Assembly: GCF_030519655.1 (NCBI RefSeq)
Contig: NZ_JAUMIT010000001.1
Coordinates: 930,001 to 994,000, forward strand
DNA: 64,000 nt
Origin: Wenyingzhuangia gilva
GTDB lineage: Bacteria > Bacteroidota > Bacteroidia > Flavobacteriales > Flavobacteriaceae
Direction: 5' to 3'
The position numbers and the translations under genes were made by a program. Below the pieces are notes generated by a model. That model was not told the DNA's origin. It ran no database searches and saw only the letters and a list, made by a program, of their open reading frames with translations. Each line of letters opens with the position of its first letter. The stretch's first letter is position 1. Below, piece after piece: positions 18,353-27,700 of the stretch.

Positions 18353-18392
18353 AAAAAAAGCCCTGTTCAATAATTTGAACAGGGCTTTTTTT
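18353..18392. terminator. Bidirectional terminator between pyk and the TonB-like gene
   Basis: Arms of 18 bp at 18353-18370 (core GCCCTGTTCAA) and 18375-18392, a TAAT loop, and A/T runs at both ends. The right arm overlaps the stop codon of the minus-strand gene. Confidence 0.92.
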
Positions 18393-19176
18393 ATTCAACA
18401 TAAAACTTAACAGGTAGCATGTAAATTAAATTAACAGGTTTTCCGTTTTGTTTTGCAGGAATCATTTTGGGTAATTTTTTAATCACATCTTTGATTTCTT
18501 TTGCCAACTCAGGATGCGTTTTTGTGGTTTGAATATCAGGGCTGATATTACCATGTGAATCGATAATGAATTGACAATTTATTTTTTGCATTCCAGATAG
18601 GTTTAAATCTTCTGCTATTCCTAAATCAAAGTTTTTACCAAAGAACTTAGACATATTTTTGTTAAAACACTTTTTAGATTTTTCATGATCACGAATGTAT
18701 TTTTCACAACCAGGGAATACGGGAATGTTATCTACACTTAAAAAAGGAACAGTTTCTACTCCAATTTCTTCACTTACCTCAACATATTCAATATCACCAA
18801 AGTCTGTTGGAGTATTGCTAGGGTCTTCTGTTGAATTTATTGGTTTTTCAATGATATTTGCATCATTCTCCTCTTTTTTAAACTTTGTAGGATCTATGGC
18901 ATCTACAGGTTTTGTTTGGAGTTCTTTGGGCTCTAAAATATCTTTAGGCTTTTCAATTTTGGGTTGTTTTTTTTCTTCTTTAATAACACTCACCATACTA
19001 GGGATTTTATCCATGGTAATAGTGTTAGGATAGTAAGTAACACTAGGCTTTTCAGAAGCATAGGTTTTTTGTTCCATAAAAATTAGAGTGATAAAAAGAG
19101 AGAGTACCAATCCTAAAAGAGTAAAAACACTGCTGTAATTTTCTAGATTTTGCTTGGGATTTTTTTTGATTTTCAT
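18391..19176 (-). CDS. TonB-like energy transducer (paralogue 1)
   Basis: 261 residues: a short cytoplasmic start (MKIKKNPKQNLENYS), one membrane anchor (about 17-35), a Lys/Glu/Pro-rich periplasmic spacer (about 65-125) and a C-terminal TonB-type domain ending ...VNLIYMLPVKFYVE. TonB proteins pass ExbB/ExbD energy to outer-membrane receptors. The N-terminal NP-K-NLEN-S-VFTLLGLVL pattern and the FPGCEK motif recur in the protein at 53952, so the two are paralogues. This copy has no polyproline tract. No exbB or exbD is beside it. Confidence 0.85.
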   Translation of the reverse strand: MKIKKNPKQNLENYSSVFTLLGLVLSLFITLIFMEQKTYASEKPSVTYYPNTITMDKIPSMVSVIKEEKKQPKIEKPKDILEPKELQTKPVDAIDPTKFKKEENDANIIEKPINSTEDPSNTPTDFGDIEYVEVSEEIGVETVPFLSVDNIPVFPGCEKYIRDHEKSKKCFNKNMSKFFGKNFDLGIAEDLNLSGMQKINCQFIIDSHGNISPDIQTTKTHPELAKEIKDVIKKLPKMIPAKQNGKPVNLIYMLPVKFYVE

Positions 19177-19226
19177 GACGCATAAGATTTAAGTTATAAA
19201 TCTTAGCCATCAATATAAGTGCCAAA

Positions 19227-19258
19227 AAAAGCCTAACATTTGATTGTTAAGCTTTTAT
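19227..19258 (-). terminator. Terminator of pgi
   Basis: On the minus strand AAAAGCTTAACA pairs with TGTTAGGCTTTT (one mismatch), followed by a run of T. It is 20 bp after the pgi stop. Confidence 0.75.
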
Positions 19259-19276
19259 AAAATAAGGTATTCTTTT

Positions 19277-20821
19277 TTATTTTAAAAGTTTATTGGCCAT
19301 TTCTTTTCCAAGTTCAACACCAAATTGGTCAAAACTAAAAATGTTCCAAATAATTCCTTGTACAAAAATCTTATGTTCATACATCGCAATAATTTTTCCT
19401 AAGCTGTTAGGGCTTAATTTATCTGCTGTAATACAGTTACTAGGTCTGTTACCTGTAAAGATCTTAAATGGCAGTTCTATTGCGTTTGGAGCAACAGTTT
19501 CTAATACTTGCTCTTTGGTTTTACCAAAACATAAGGCGTCTTGTTGACCGTAAAAGTTTGCCATTAATTTTTTGTGATGATCAGTTTTACCGTAAAGAGA
19601 TTCGTTAAATCCAATAAAATCACATGGAATTAATTTAGTTCCTTGGTGCACCAATTGCATAAAAGCATGTTGCATATTGGTTCCGGCAGCTCCCCAAATA
19701 ATAGTTCCTGTTTGATAATCTACAGGATTTCCATCTCTATCTACAGATTTACCATTACTTTCCATAAAAGCTTGTTGTAAGTATGATGGTAAAGTATTTA
19801 AGTATTGGGTGTAAGGTAATACAGCTTCACTTTCTGCACCATAAAAGTTGTTATACCAAATACTTAACAAAGCTAAAATTACTGGAATGTTTTCTTCAAA
19901 TTTAGCCGTTTTAAAATGGTTATCCATTTCATAAGCTCCGTTTAATAATTCCGCATAATTTTCATATCCTACAGACAATGCAATTGACAAACCAACAGCA
20001 GACCATAAAGAGAAACGACCTCCAACCCAGTTCCACATTGGAAATACATTTTCTGCAGCAATACCAAAATTAGCAACTGCTTCTAAGTTGGTAGATACCG
20101 CCACAAAATGTTTAGCAACATCAGATGCTTTGGCAGATTGTAAAAACCATTCTTTAATAGTAATAGCATTACCTATAGTTTCTTGAGTGGTAAAAGTTTT
20201 TGAAACAATTACGAATAAAGTAGTTTCTGGGTTTAATTTTTTAATCACTTCAGAAACATGATCTCCATCAATGTTAGAAACAAAGTGAGTAGTTAAATGA
20301 TTTTTGTAATATTGTAAGCCATCAACTACCATGTTTGGACCTAAATCAGATCCACCAATACCAATATTTACAATATCTGTAATTGCTTTACCAGTATAAC
20401 CTTTCCAGTTTCCAGAAATTACTTTTTCAGTAAATGCTTTGATGTTTTCTTTGGCAGTATTTACTTCTGGCATTACATCTTCTCCCTCAGAATATACAGC
20501 ATTTCCACTGTTGTTTCTTAATGCGGTATGCAACACAGCTCTTCCTTCTGTAGCATTGATGATTTCCCCACCAAAGTATTGTTGAATAGCATCTTCTAAT
20601 TCAGCTTCTTTTGCTAAATCAACTAATAAGCCAAGTGTTTCTTTGTTAATTCTGTTTTTAGCATAATTTAGTTTTAAATCTCCTAATGATACTTCATAGT
20701 TTGAGCTACGATTTTGATCATCAGCAAATAATTGTTGTAATTCTAAATTTTTAGCTTCTTGAAAATGTTCGGTTAACTTTTTCCAAGCATTGGTTTTGGT
20801 TGGGTTGATGTTTTTTAACAT
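19277..20821 (-). CDS. pgi: Glucose-6-phosphate isomerase
   Basis: Interconverts glucose-6-phosphate and fructose-6-phosphate. The 514-residue protein carries the family stretches [25 protein letters not shown] and [15 protein letters not shown], with catalytic Glu and His regions intact. It follows the M23 peptidase gene after 24 bp in the same direction and may be read through from it. Confidence 0.96.
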   Translation of the reverse strand: MLKNINPTKTNAWKKLTEHFQEAKNLELQQLFADDQNRSSNYEVSLGDLKLNYAKNRINKETLGLLVDLAKEAELEDAIQQYFGGEIINATEGRAVLHTALRNNSGNAVYSEGEDVMPEVNTAKENIKAFTEKVISGNWKGYTGKAITDIVNIGIGGSDLGPNMVVDGLQYYKNHLTTHFVSNIDGDHVSEVIKKLNPETTLFVIVSKTFTTQETIGNAITIKEWFLQSAKASDVAKHFVAVSTNLEAVANFGIAAENVFPMWNWVGGRFSLWSAVGLSIALSVGYENYAELLNGAYEMDNHFKTAKFEENIPVILALLSIWYNNFYGAESEAVLPYTQYLNTLPSYLQQAFMESNGKSVDRDGNPVDYQTGTIIWGAAGTNMQHAFMQLVHQGTKLIPCDFIGFNESLYGKTDHHKKLMANFYGQQDALCFGKTKEQVLETVAPNAIELPFKIFTGNRPSNCITADKLSPNSLGKIIAMYEHKIFVQGIIWNIFSFDQFGVELGKEMANKLLK

Positions 20822-20845
20822 GATTCAGTTGATTTTAGTCTAGTT

Positions 20846-22081
20846 TTAGTAAGGAATAGCATCTAATTTTTCTTTAATTGGAGCTATAAAACTTAAGTAT
20901 TTTTGTTGAATTTCTTTTTTCATAGGTTTGGCTGCTGGTAGTTCTTCTTTTAAAGGATCAACTTGTCTACCGTGTTTCCAAAAACGATAACAAACATGTG
21001 GTCCTGAAGTGTTTCCTGTCATACCTACCCAACCAATAACATCTCCTTGCTTTACAAATTGTCCTACTTTAACATTACGCTTTTTCATGTGTAAATACTG
21101 GGTGGTGTAAGTTGCATTGTGTCTAATTTTAACATAATTACCATTTCCTCCTCTATATTCTGAGGCAATCACTTGTCCGTTAGCAGTACTTAAAATTGGG
21201 GTTCCAACAGGGGCTGCAAAATCAGTTCCTAAATGTGGTTTTACTCTACCATAAAAAGCAATGTATCTTTTTAAATTATATCTAGATGAGATTCTACTAA
21301 ACTTTAAAGGAGCTTTTAAAAAAGCACGTCTTAAATTATTGGTTTTTTCATCAAAATATTCTTGAATTCCAGTGATAGAATCTGGAACGTAATTAAAGGC
21401 ATAAAAAGGTTTTCCTACGTGTTCAAAATAAGCAGCTTTAATCTTTCCAATTCCAGCAGGAACGGTATCGTTAATGTATTTTTGTTCGTATAAAACTTTA
21501 AATCTATCGTTTTTTTGAAGTCTAAAAAAGTCAATAGTCCAAGCATAAATATCAGATAAATCATTGGCAACAACAGGACTTACATGTTGTTTGTCTAAAG
21601 ATTCTGATAAAGAACTGGTAATAATTCCAGATGCTTCTTCAATTTTAACCGTTACTTTCTTTTTAACATTTTTTGTGTAAATAGAATCTCTAAAATCGAC
21701 AATAGAATAGTTGATTAAATCGTGTTGATAGATAAATATTTGTGCTTGTTCGGAAGAATCTTTAGCGGCTAAAATAGTGTAATTTTTACCTGCTCTTAAT
21801 CTGCGAACATCAAAATCTGGTTTTACGGTGTTGGCTATTTCATAAATTTTTGGAGTCCAAACATGATGTTGGTCTAGAATGGTTCCAAAGGTTTCTCCCT
21901 TTTTTATTTTCTTTTTTACAACTTTGAAAGTGTCTAAATTATAACCAAATAATTTTTTTGGAATCTTAACGGTTTCTTTTTCAGGGGTACTTTCTTTGTC
22001 GTCGTCTGTTTTAGAGTTATTGCTGTTACAAGAAATTAATGTAAAAAGTAATATGACAAATAGGGTGATTTTTTTCAACAT
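20846..22081 (-). CDS. M23-family peptidoglycan hydrolase lipoprotein
   Basis: Predicted LytM-type endopeptidase that cuts peptide cross-links in murein. From ATG 22081 it has 411 residues, with lipobox LISC (Cys about 18). A LysM-like region follows (IKKGETFGTILDQHHVWTPKIYEIANTV is the pattern, read in parts), then a helical mid-part and the M23 domain with the zinc site HLGTDFAAPVGTP and the active-site segment HMKKRNV...GNTSGPHVCYRFW. A frame open from 22099 exists, but the promoter box at 22104-22111 would put the mRNA start at that codon, so the later ATG is chosen. Confidence 0.9.
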   Translation of the reverse strand: MLKKITLFVILLFTLISCNSNNSKTDDDKESTPEKETVKIPKKLFGYNLDTFKVVKKKIKKGETFGTILDQHHVWTPKIYEIANTVKPDFDVRRLRAGKNYTILAAKDSSEQAQIFIYQHDLINYSIVDFRDSIYTKNVKKKVTVKIEEASGIITSSLSESLDKQHVSPVVANDLSDIYAWTIDFFRLQKNDRFKVLYEQKYINDTVPAGIGKIKAAYFEHVGKPFYAFNYVPDSITGIQEYFDEKTNNLRRAFLKAPLKFSRISSRYNLKRYIAFYGRVKPHLGTDFAAPVGTPILSTANGQVIASEYRGGNGNYVKIRHNATYTTQYLHMKKRNVKVGQFVKQGDVIGWVGMTGNTSGPHVCYRFWKHGRQVDPLKEELPAAKPMKKEIQQKYLSFIAPIKEKLDAIPY

Positions 22082-22103
22082 CCTCAGATTTAAATTCAAG
22101 GTT

Positions 22104-22111
22104 CAAAAGTA
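22104..22111 (-). promoter_or_regulatory. -7 promoter box of the M23 peptidase gene
   Basis: The minus strand reads TACTTTTG, a full match to TAnnTTTG, 22 bp before the chosen ATG. It lies in the spacer after the DUF3108 gene. Confidence 0.6.
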
Positions 22112-22122
22112 CAATTAATTTG

Positions 22123-22893
22123 TTAATCCATAATAATATTAAGTGGATGAGAAAGTCCCTTGTATTCTTCTATATCTGCCTTTAAAGCACCTACGGCTAA
22201 GTCGGCCTGAATTCTAACAGGTATTTTATTTTTATCGGCAGTAATCCAAAGGGTTAAACTCTCTTTTGCTTTAAAAACTCTTCCAGATTGTACCAAGGGT
22301 CTAAACTTAATACATTTTATTTTACCGAATTTAGTTTTAATGGTTTCCTCTCCTAATTTTACAAGTTTAAAAGGGAATTTTTTACCATCAAAAAACATAT
22401 CAATTCCTACAGATTCGGCTGTTTTTAAGGAGTCAGAAACATTGTTTCGTAAGTAGTAAAATGCTGCAATCATGTCTTGAACATCTTTTGCTGCGACCCT
22501 TTCTTTTTCTTTGTTTTTATGATCAACAGTTAAAACACTATCCTTTTCAAAAAAAAGTTCAACGTTTTTAGTATGTTTTCCTTCTTTAACTTTTCTAATG
22601 GCTCTAATAGGATATCCTGTTTTAGGATCTATAAAAGATTCATATCTATCTTCTACAGGGAAAACCCAATTCAACATACCAGTACTCCAGCCTTTACCTA
22701 TAACGTGTTGTATTTTTTTATCATTTGTTTTTTCTTCTTTCACTTCCATGCTTGCATAACCAGCATTAATGATTCCGTAATGAACTCTAAATTGAATCCA
22801 TTCTCCACTTTTGTATGCATTTTTGGTTTGAGCACTGACGTTATTAGTTAGTAAACCAAGTAAAAATATAAATGAGTAAAGTAATTTTTTCAT
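22123..22893 (-). CDS. DUF3108-domain periplasmic protein
   Basis: 256 residues with a signal peptide (MKKLLYSFIFLLGLLTNNVSAQ). The body fits DUF3108: GEWIQFRVHYGIINAGYASM at the start, YESFIDPKTGYPIRAIRKVKEG in the middle, and ESLTLWITADKNKIPVRIQA near the end, a beta-barrel-like lipid- or polymer-handling fold by family prediction. Function is unknown. It lies upstream of the murein hydrolase gene in the same direction and is divergent from waaA, which hints at an envelope role. Confidence 0.87.
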   Translation of the reverse strand: MKKLLYSFIFLLGLLTNNVSAQTKNAYKSGEWIQFRVHYGIINAGYASMEVKEEKTNDKKIQHVIGKGWSTGMLNWVFPVEDRYESFIDPKTGYPIRAIRKVKEGKHTKNVELFFEKDSVLTVDHKNKEKERVAAKDVQDMIAAFYYLRNNVSDSLKTAESVGIDMFFDGKKFPFKLVKLGEETIKTKFGKIKCIKFRPLVQSGRVFKAKESLTLWITADKNKIPVRIQADLAVGALKADIEEYKGLSHPLNIIMD

Positions 22894-22984
22894 GTTGATT
22901 GGTGATTTCTTTTAAAGGTAAATCAAACCTTGTTCCAAAATAAAAAAATAAAACAGAACACAGGCATTCACCATTGTATTTTTT

Positions 22985-22992
22985 TAGCTTTG
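22985..22992 (+). promoter_or_regulatory. -7 promoter box of waaA
   Basis: TAGCTTTG matches TAnnTTTG and ends 4 nt before the waaA ATG, the same spacing as at uvrC. Transcription should begin at or beside the start codon. Confidence 0.6.
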
Positions 22993-22996
22993 CGCT

Positions 22997-24253
22997 ATGC
23001 GATTTTTATATAACATATTTGTTTATTTGGCGGTGATAGTACTAAAATTGATAGCTCTTTTTAGTACTAAAATCAAGTTGTTTGTCGAAGGGAGACAAGA
23101 AGTATTTCAGAAATTAAAAAATAAAATAAATCTCACACATAAAACAGTATGGATTCATGCTGCTTCTTTAGGAGAATTTGAGCAGGGTAGACCTGTAATT
23201 GAAGAAATTAAAAAGGAATATCCTGAATATCAAATTGTGGTTACTTTTTTTTCTCCATCAGGATATGAGGTGAGAAAAAATTACGAATTGGCCAATGTGG
23301 TTTGTTACCTTCCTTTAGATACGATTGACAATGCAAAGAAATTCATCAAACTTGTTCAGCCATCAGTCGCTATTTTTATTAAATATGAAATTTGGCCAAA
23401 CTATTTAATTGAATTAAAAAAGCAGAATATTCCAACTTTATTAGTGTCCGGAATTTTTAGAGAAAATCAAATATTTTTTAAATCCTATGGCGGTTGGATG
23501 CGAAAATCACTCAACACATTTACTTCGTTTTTTGTGCAAGATGAAACGTCAAAAGAATTGTTAAATTCAATAGCAATTAATGAGGTAAGTATTGTTGGAG
23601 ATACAAGGTTTGATAGGGTTCAAAAATTGGTTGAAACAAATGAAAAATTACCGTTTGTAAACGACTTTAAAAATGAATCTTATTTATTGGTTGCAGGAAG
23701 TACTTGGTTAGAAGATGAAGAAAAGTTGTTAGCCTACATCAATAACATTGCTAAAAAAGATGAAAAATTTATTATTGCTCCACACAATATTAAGGCTGAA
23801 GAAATTTTAAGATTAAAAAATAGTTTACAGAAAAAAACAGTTCTATTTACAGAAAAAGCAGGGAAAAATTTAAGTGATTATCAAGTGATGATTGTAGATA
23901 CCGTTGGGATTTTATCTAAAATTTATGCCTATGCAAATGTTGCATATATTGGGGGTGGATATACCAAAAGCGGTGTACACAATACTTTGGAAGCGGCTAC
24001 TTATGGATTGCCAATTGTAATAGGTCCTAATTTTAAAAAGTTTAAAGAAGTTAAAGATTTGGTTTCTTTAAAAGGTTGTGTAAGTGTTAATAATAGTAAT
24101 GACTTGTCTGAGTTTTTAAAGTCAATGTATCAAGATTCTGAAGTTAGAGCAGAAAAATCTAGAATTACTAAAAATTATGTGACTCAAAACTTAGGAGCTA
24201 CACAAAAAATAATGAAAACTGTAAAAGCCATTCTATCAAATGAAAAAGAATAA
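22997..24253 (+). CDS. waaA: 3-deoxy-D-manno-octulosonic acid transferase
   Basis: GT30 enzyme that adds Kdo to lipid A precursor at the inner membrane. The 418-residue protein has an N-terminal membrane anchor (MRFLYNIFVYLAVIVLKLIA), the catalytic base Glu60 in ASLGEFEQGRP, and the CMP-Kdo-binding domain with VAYIGGGYTKSGVHNTLEAA and GPNFKKFKE. The N-terminus resembles other flavobacterial homologues, so the start is trusted despite the promoter box being only 4 nt upstream. The next gene overlaps it by 14 bp. Confidence 0.95.
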   Translation: MRFLYNIFVYLAVIVLKLIALFSTKIKLFVEGRQEVFQKLKNKINLTHKTVWIHAASLGEFEQGRPVIEEIKKEYPEYQIVVTFFSPSGYEVRKNYELANVVCYLPLDTIDNAKKFIKLVQPSVAIFIKYEIWPNYLIELKKQNIPTLLVSGIFRENQIFFKSYGGWMRKSLNTFTSFFVQDETSKELLNSIAINEVSIVGDTRFDRVQKLVETNEKLPFVNDFKNESYLLVAGSTWLEDEEKLLAYINNIAKKDEKFIIAPHNIKAEEILRLKNSLQKKTVLFTEKAGKNLSDYQVMIVDTVGILSKIYAYANVAYIGGGYTKSGVHNTLEAATYGLPIVIGPNFKKFKEVKDLVSLKGCVSVNNSNDLSEFLKSMYQDSEVRAEKSRITKNYVTQNLGATQKIMKTVKAILSNEKE

Positions 24254-24647
24254 CATCATTGCTGTTTTATTGGCCTTATTTACGGTTTTGTCTTTATCGG
24301 AATTTAAGGTTTTAGAAACTATTTATTTAATGCCAAGTATTGTTTGGATTCTTCCATTGTTTGGGTTTTATTATTTAAGTGTTTTTTATTTTTCAAAAGC
24401 CTTTGAAACCAAATTAAAAATTTCTCAAAAAATATTCATCATTCTTTTTGGAGGAGTGGGAATATTATCACTTTTATATTTAGGTTTTTCTGTTTGGAAA
24501 GTCAATGTTGGGAATATCTTTTCAGAGCCACAAGAGTCTTTTCAAATCATTTTAAAAAATGTCTTTTTTTGGGTGGTTTATCAATCATACTTATTCTTGT
24601 TTTTCTTCTCGTCATTTAAACAATTGGTGACGATTGATCAAAAATAG
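24240..24647 (+). CDS. Small membrane protein of unknown function
   Basis: 135 residues with about four hydrophobic spans (near 8-22, 30-50, 63-82 and 110-128) and very few charges outside the loops. I do not recognise a family. It overlaps the 3' end of waaA by 14 bp in another frame, so translation is probably coupled and the two are cotranscribed. It is the last gene before the accessory island. Confidence 0.72.
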   Translation: MKKNNIIAVLLALFTVLSLSEFKVLETIYLMPSIVWILPLFGFYYLSVFYFSKAFETKLKISQKIFIILFGGVGILSLLYLGFSVWKVNVGNIFSEPQESFQIILKNVFFWVVYQSYLFLFFFSSFKQLVTIDQK

Positions 24648-24694
24648 TAATGCATGCATAATACAAAATTCACATTAAAGTAATAATACAGTTG

Positions 24695-24702
24695 TAAACT
24701 TG
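24695..24702 (+). promoter_or_regulatory. Possible promoter of the HTCS-type regulator
   Basis: TAAACTTG differs from TAnnTTTG at one position and lies 22 bp before the ATG at 24725. No -33 element is visible, so the call is weak. Confidence 0.35.
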
Positions 24703-24724
24703 CAAGTTACTAATAGAGGTGATT

Positions 24725-27700
24725 ATGCGGTTTAGTTTTTTTTTCTTTTGCTATTTATTTTCATTCTTTACTTGGTCTCAAAACATCAAGTTTAAAAATT
24801 ACACCACCAATCAAGGGCTTTCCAATAATTCTGTTATTGATATAGAAAATGATCTCAATGGAGGTTTGTGGATTGCTACTTGGGATGGTCTAAATTATTT
24901 TGATGGAGAAGAGTTTACCGTTTTTAAACATGACATAGAGAATAAAAATTCTATAGCAGGAGATTATGTTATAAATGTTGAGAAAGATAAATTAGGAAAT
25001 ATATGGACTCTTACTAAAAATGGAAAAATTAGTAAATATATAGGGAATAATAGTTTTAAAAATTTTTCTTTTGATGAGGCTGCCATTGAGCTTCATATTT
25101 CTAAAGCAGGAAATATTGTTGTAAAAACCGAATCAACTTTTTGGGAGTACATTAACTCTAATTTTGTAAAAAAGAAAACTTCTTTAATTAAGCATGAAGA
25201 TGTAGTAGTTTTTCAAAATATTTTACTTCAAAAATATCCAAAATTAATCATCAATGATGTTTTAAAAGATAAGCAAGGAAATGTTTGGTTTGCCACCCGA
25301 AGAAACGGTTTGTACATTATTCCTAATCATTCTAATAATATCCAAAACACACAAATTGACCATTATACGGTTGATGTTTATTCTCCTTATACTTTTGGTA
25401 GTAACGAAATTGAGAAGCTGCATTTAGATTGTTTTAATAATGTTTGGTTGGGACAAAAAGATGGAGGATTAAGTATGGCTTACCAAGGGTCTGAATTGAT
25501 TTCTTATGTAGGGCCACATCCCATTAAATATCCACATTTACCCACAGAAACAATTAGAGCCATTACTAAAGATTTTAACGGCTGTTTATGGTTGGGCTAC
25601 TATAATAATGGTGTTTATTATTATGATAATAATTCAAAATGTTATCAAAAATATATCATTAAAGAATCTCTTCAAGATTTAAACTGGGAAAGAGTAAGAT
25701 CTTTATTTACAGCATCTGATGGAACTATTTGGATAGGTACTTATGCAGGATTAATTAGGGTTTATAATCATCAATACATCCTCTATGAATCTAAAAATAT
25801 CAAAGAATTACCTAACAATAGAAGCTATTCAATTTTTGAAGATGACAGTAAAAATTTATGGATTGCATGTTGGGGAGGTGTTGCCAAATTTAATTTAGAC
25901 AAAAATAAATTTGAAACTTTTGAAGGGCAAAAAAAATTGACAGAATACCATGTTAGAAATGTAAAAAAATCTGATTCAAAATTAATTCTAAGCACAGAAA
26001 ACAATGGTCTTGTAATTTTTGATTTGAATAAAAAAAGCATAGATAATATTAATTTAAACAAAGGAATTTTAGGGAATAGTATTTATGCTTCTTTTTACGA
26101 TGATGAGACTCAAAATTATTGGATAGCATCACTCGGTGGAGTTAGTATTTATAATATAACAAAAGGGCTTGTTAAGAATATTACAGAAGAAAACGGATTG
26201 TTAAGTCATATGGTTTATGGTTTAATCAATCAAGATCATAACGTGTGGTTAAGTACAACAAAAGGTTTAGCAGTAATCAACAAAAATACTTTTGATGTAA
26301 AGGCAATTAACCCTACAGAAGGATGGCAAGCTCCAGAGTTTTCAGAAGGATCTTATTATAAAGATCCCAAAGATGTTCTGTATTTTGGAGGTGTAAACGG
26401 CTTAAATTATTTTAACCCAAGTACTTTAAACTTAACAGATTTATCTCCAAAAATAAAATTAAAAGTAAATGGTGATGAAAATTATGCGGATAGTTTAAGT
26501 TTTGGTCATGCAAACAATAATTTAGAAATTAATGTAAAGACTATTGTTTTTCCTGAAAGTCAAAAAATCGATTTTGATATTTTTTACAAGTTAAAAGGAA
26601 TTGATGATGAGTGGCGATTATTAGATAAAAACAATAAAATATTTTACAATCATTTATATTCTGGAAAATATGATTTTTTTATAAAAACATCAGAAGATCA
26701 ATTAGCCAAAAAATACTTTTCAATTAAAATAAATAAAGCTTTTTACGAAACAACTTGGTTTAATATTACCAGTATTGTTTTGTTTGCATTTGTACTGATT
26801 TTTGTTTTTTATGTAAAAGATAAAAATGCTAAAATTCAAAAAGAGAAATTAGAAAATAAAATTTTAGATAGAACTAAGGTAATTGAAAGTCAAAAACAAG
26901 ATTTATTGTTGGTTAATCAAAAATTAGATGAAAAAAACAAAGAAATTGTTTTGCAGCAAGAAAAACTGCTTGAACTGCACAGTAATTTAAAAAATGAAGA
27001 CTTTGAACTTGAAAAATTTAAGACTTTTATTTTGTCAGAATTCCAAGAGCCAGTAACCAAAATTATTCAGCAAACAAACAAAATTAAGGAAGATACAGAG
27101 GTTCAAGGAAAACTTTTAAAAAATGCTGTTAAGCTAATTAACCTAATAACAGAATGGAGTTTTTTAGATCATGTAAAAGACATCGGAAACCAAAAAAATA
27201 GTATTATTAACTTATTTCCGGTTTTAATAGATATTGTTGAAAAAGTAAAGACTACCCTTCAAAAAAATAAAGTGAATTTTATGACGGAAATTGATGCTAA
27301 TATTAATTGGGTAGAGATAGATTTGCTAAGATTTAAGTTAGTGTTGCAATATTTTTTTAATGATATTATTAAATACTCAAGCAAACAAAGTAGTTTAAAA
27401 ACAAGCATTACTCACACAAATAATATTTTTAAAATCACCTTAACATCTAACAGTGATTTGTTAATTAGTAGTTGGGAAAACATCTATCATTATAGCCCAT
27501 ATTTTAAGTCAGTAAAAGTTTTATTAAAAGATTTGAATGGAAAATTAGAGTTGATAAATGAGCCTGAATTTAGACTAGAAATGATCTTGCCTGTAAAGAG
27601 TGTAAAGGTTGACGAAAACCATCAAATACAAACAATTTCTTGGAAGCATTTAGATAAAAGTAAAGGGTTGAACAACAATAAGTACAATGTTTTAATTTTT

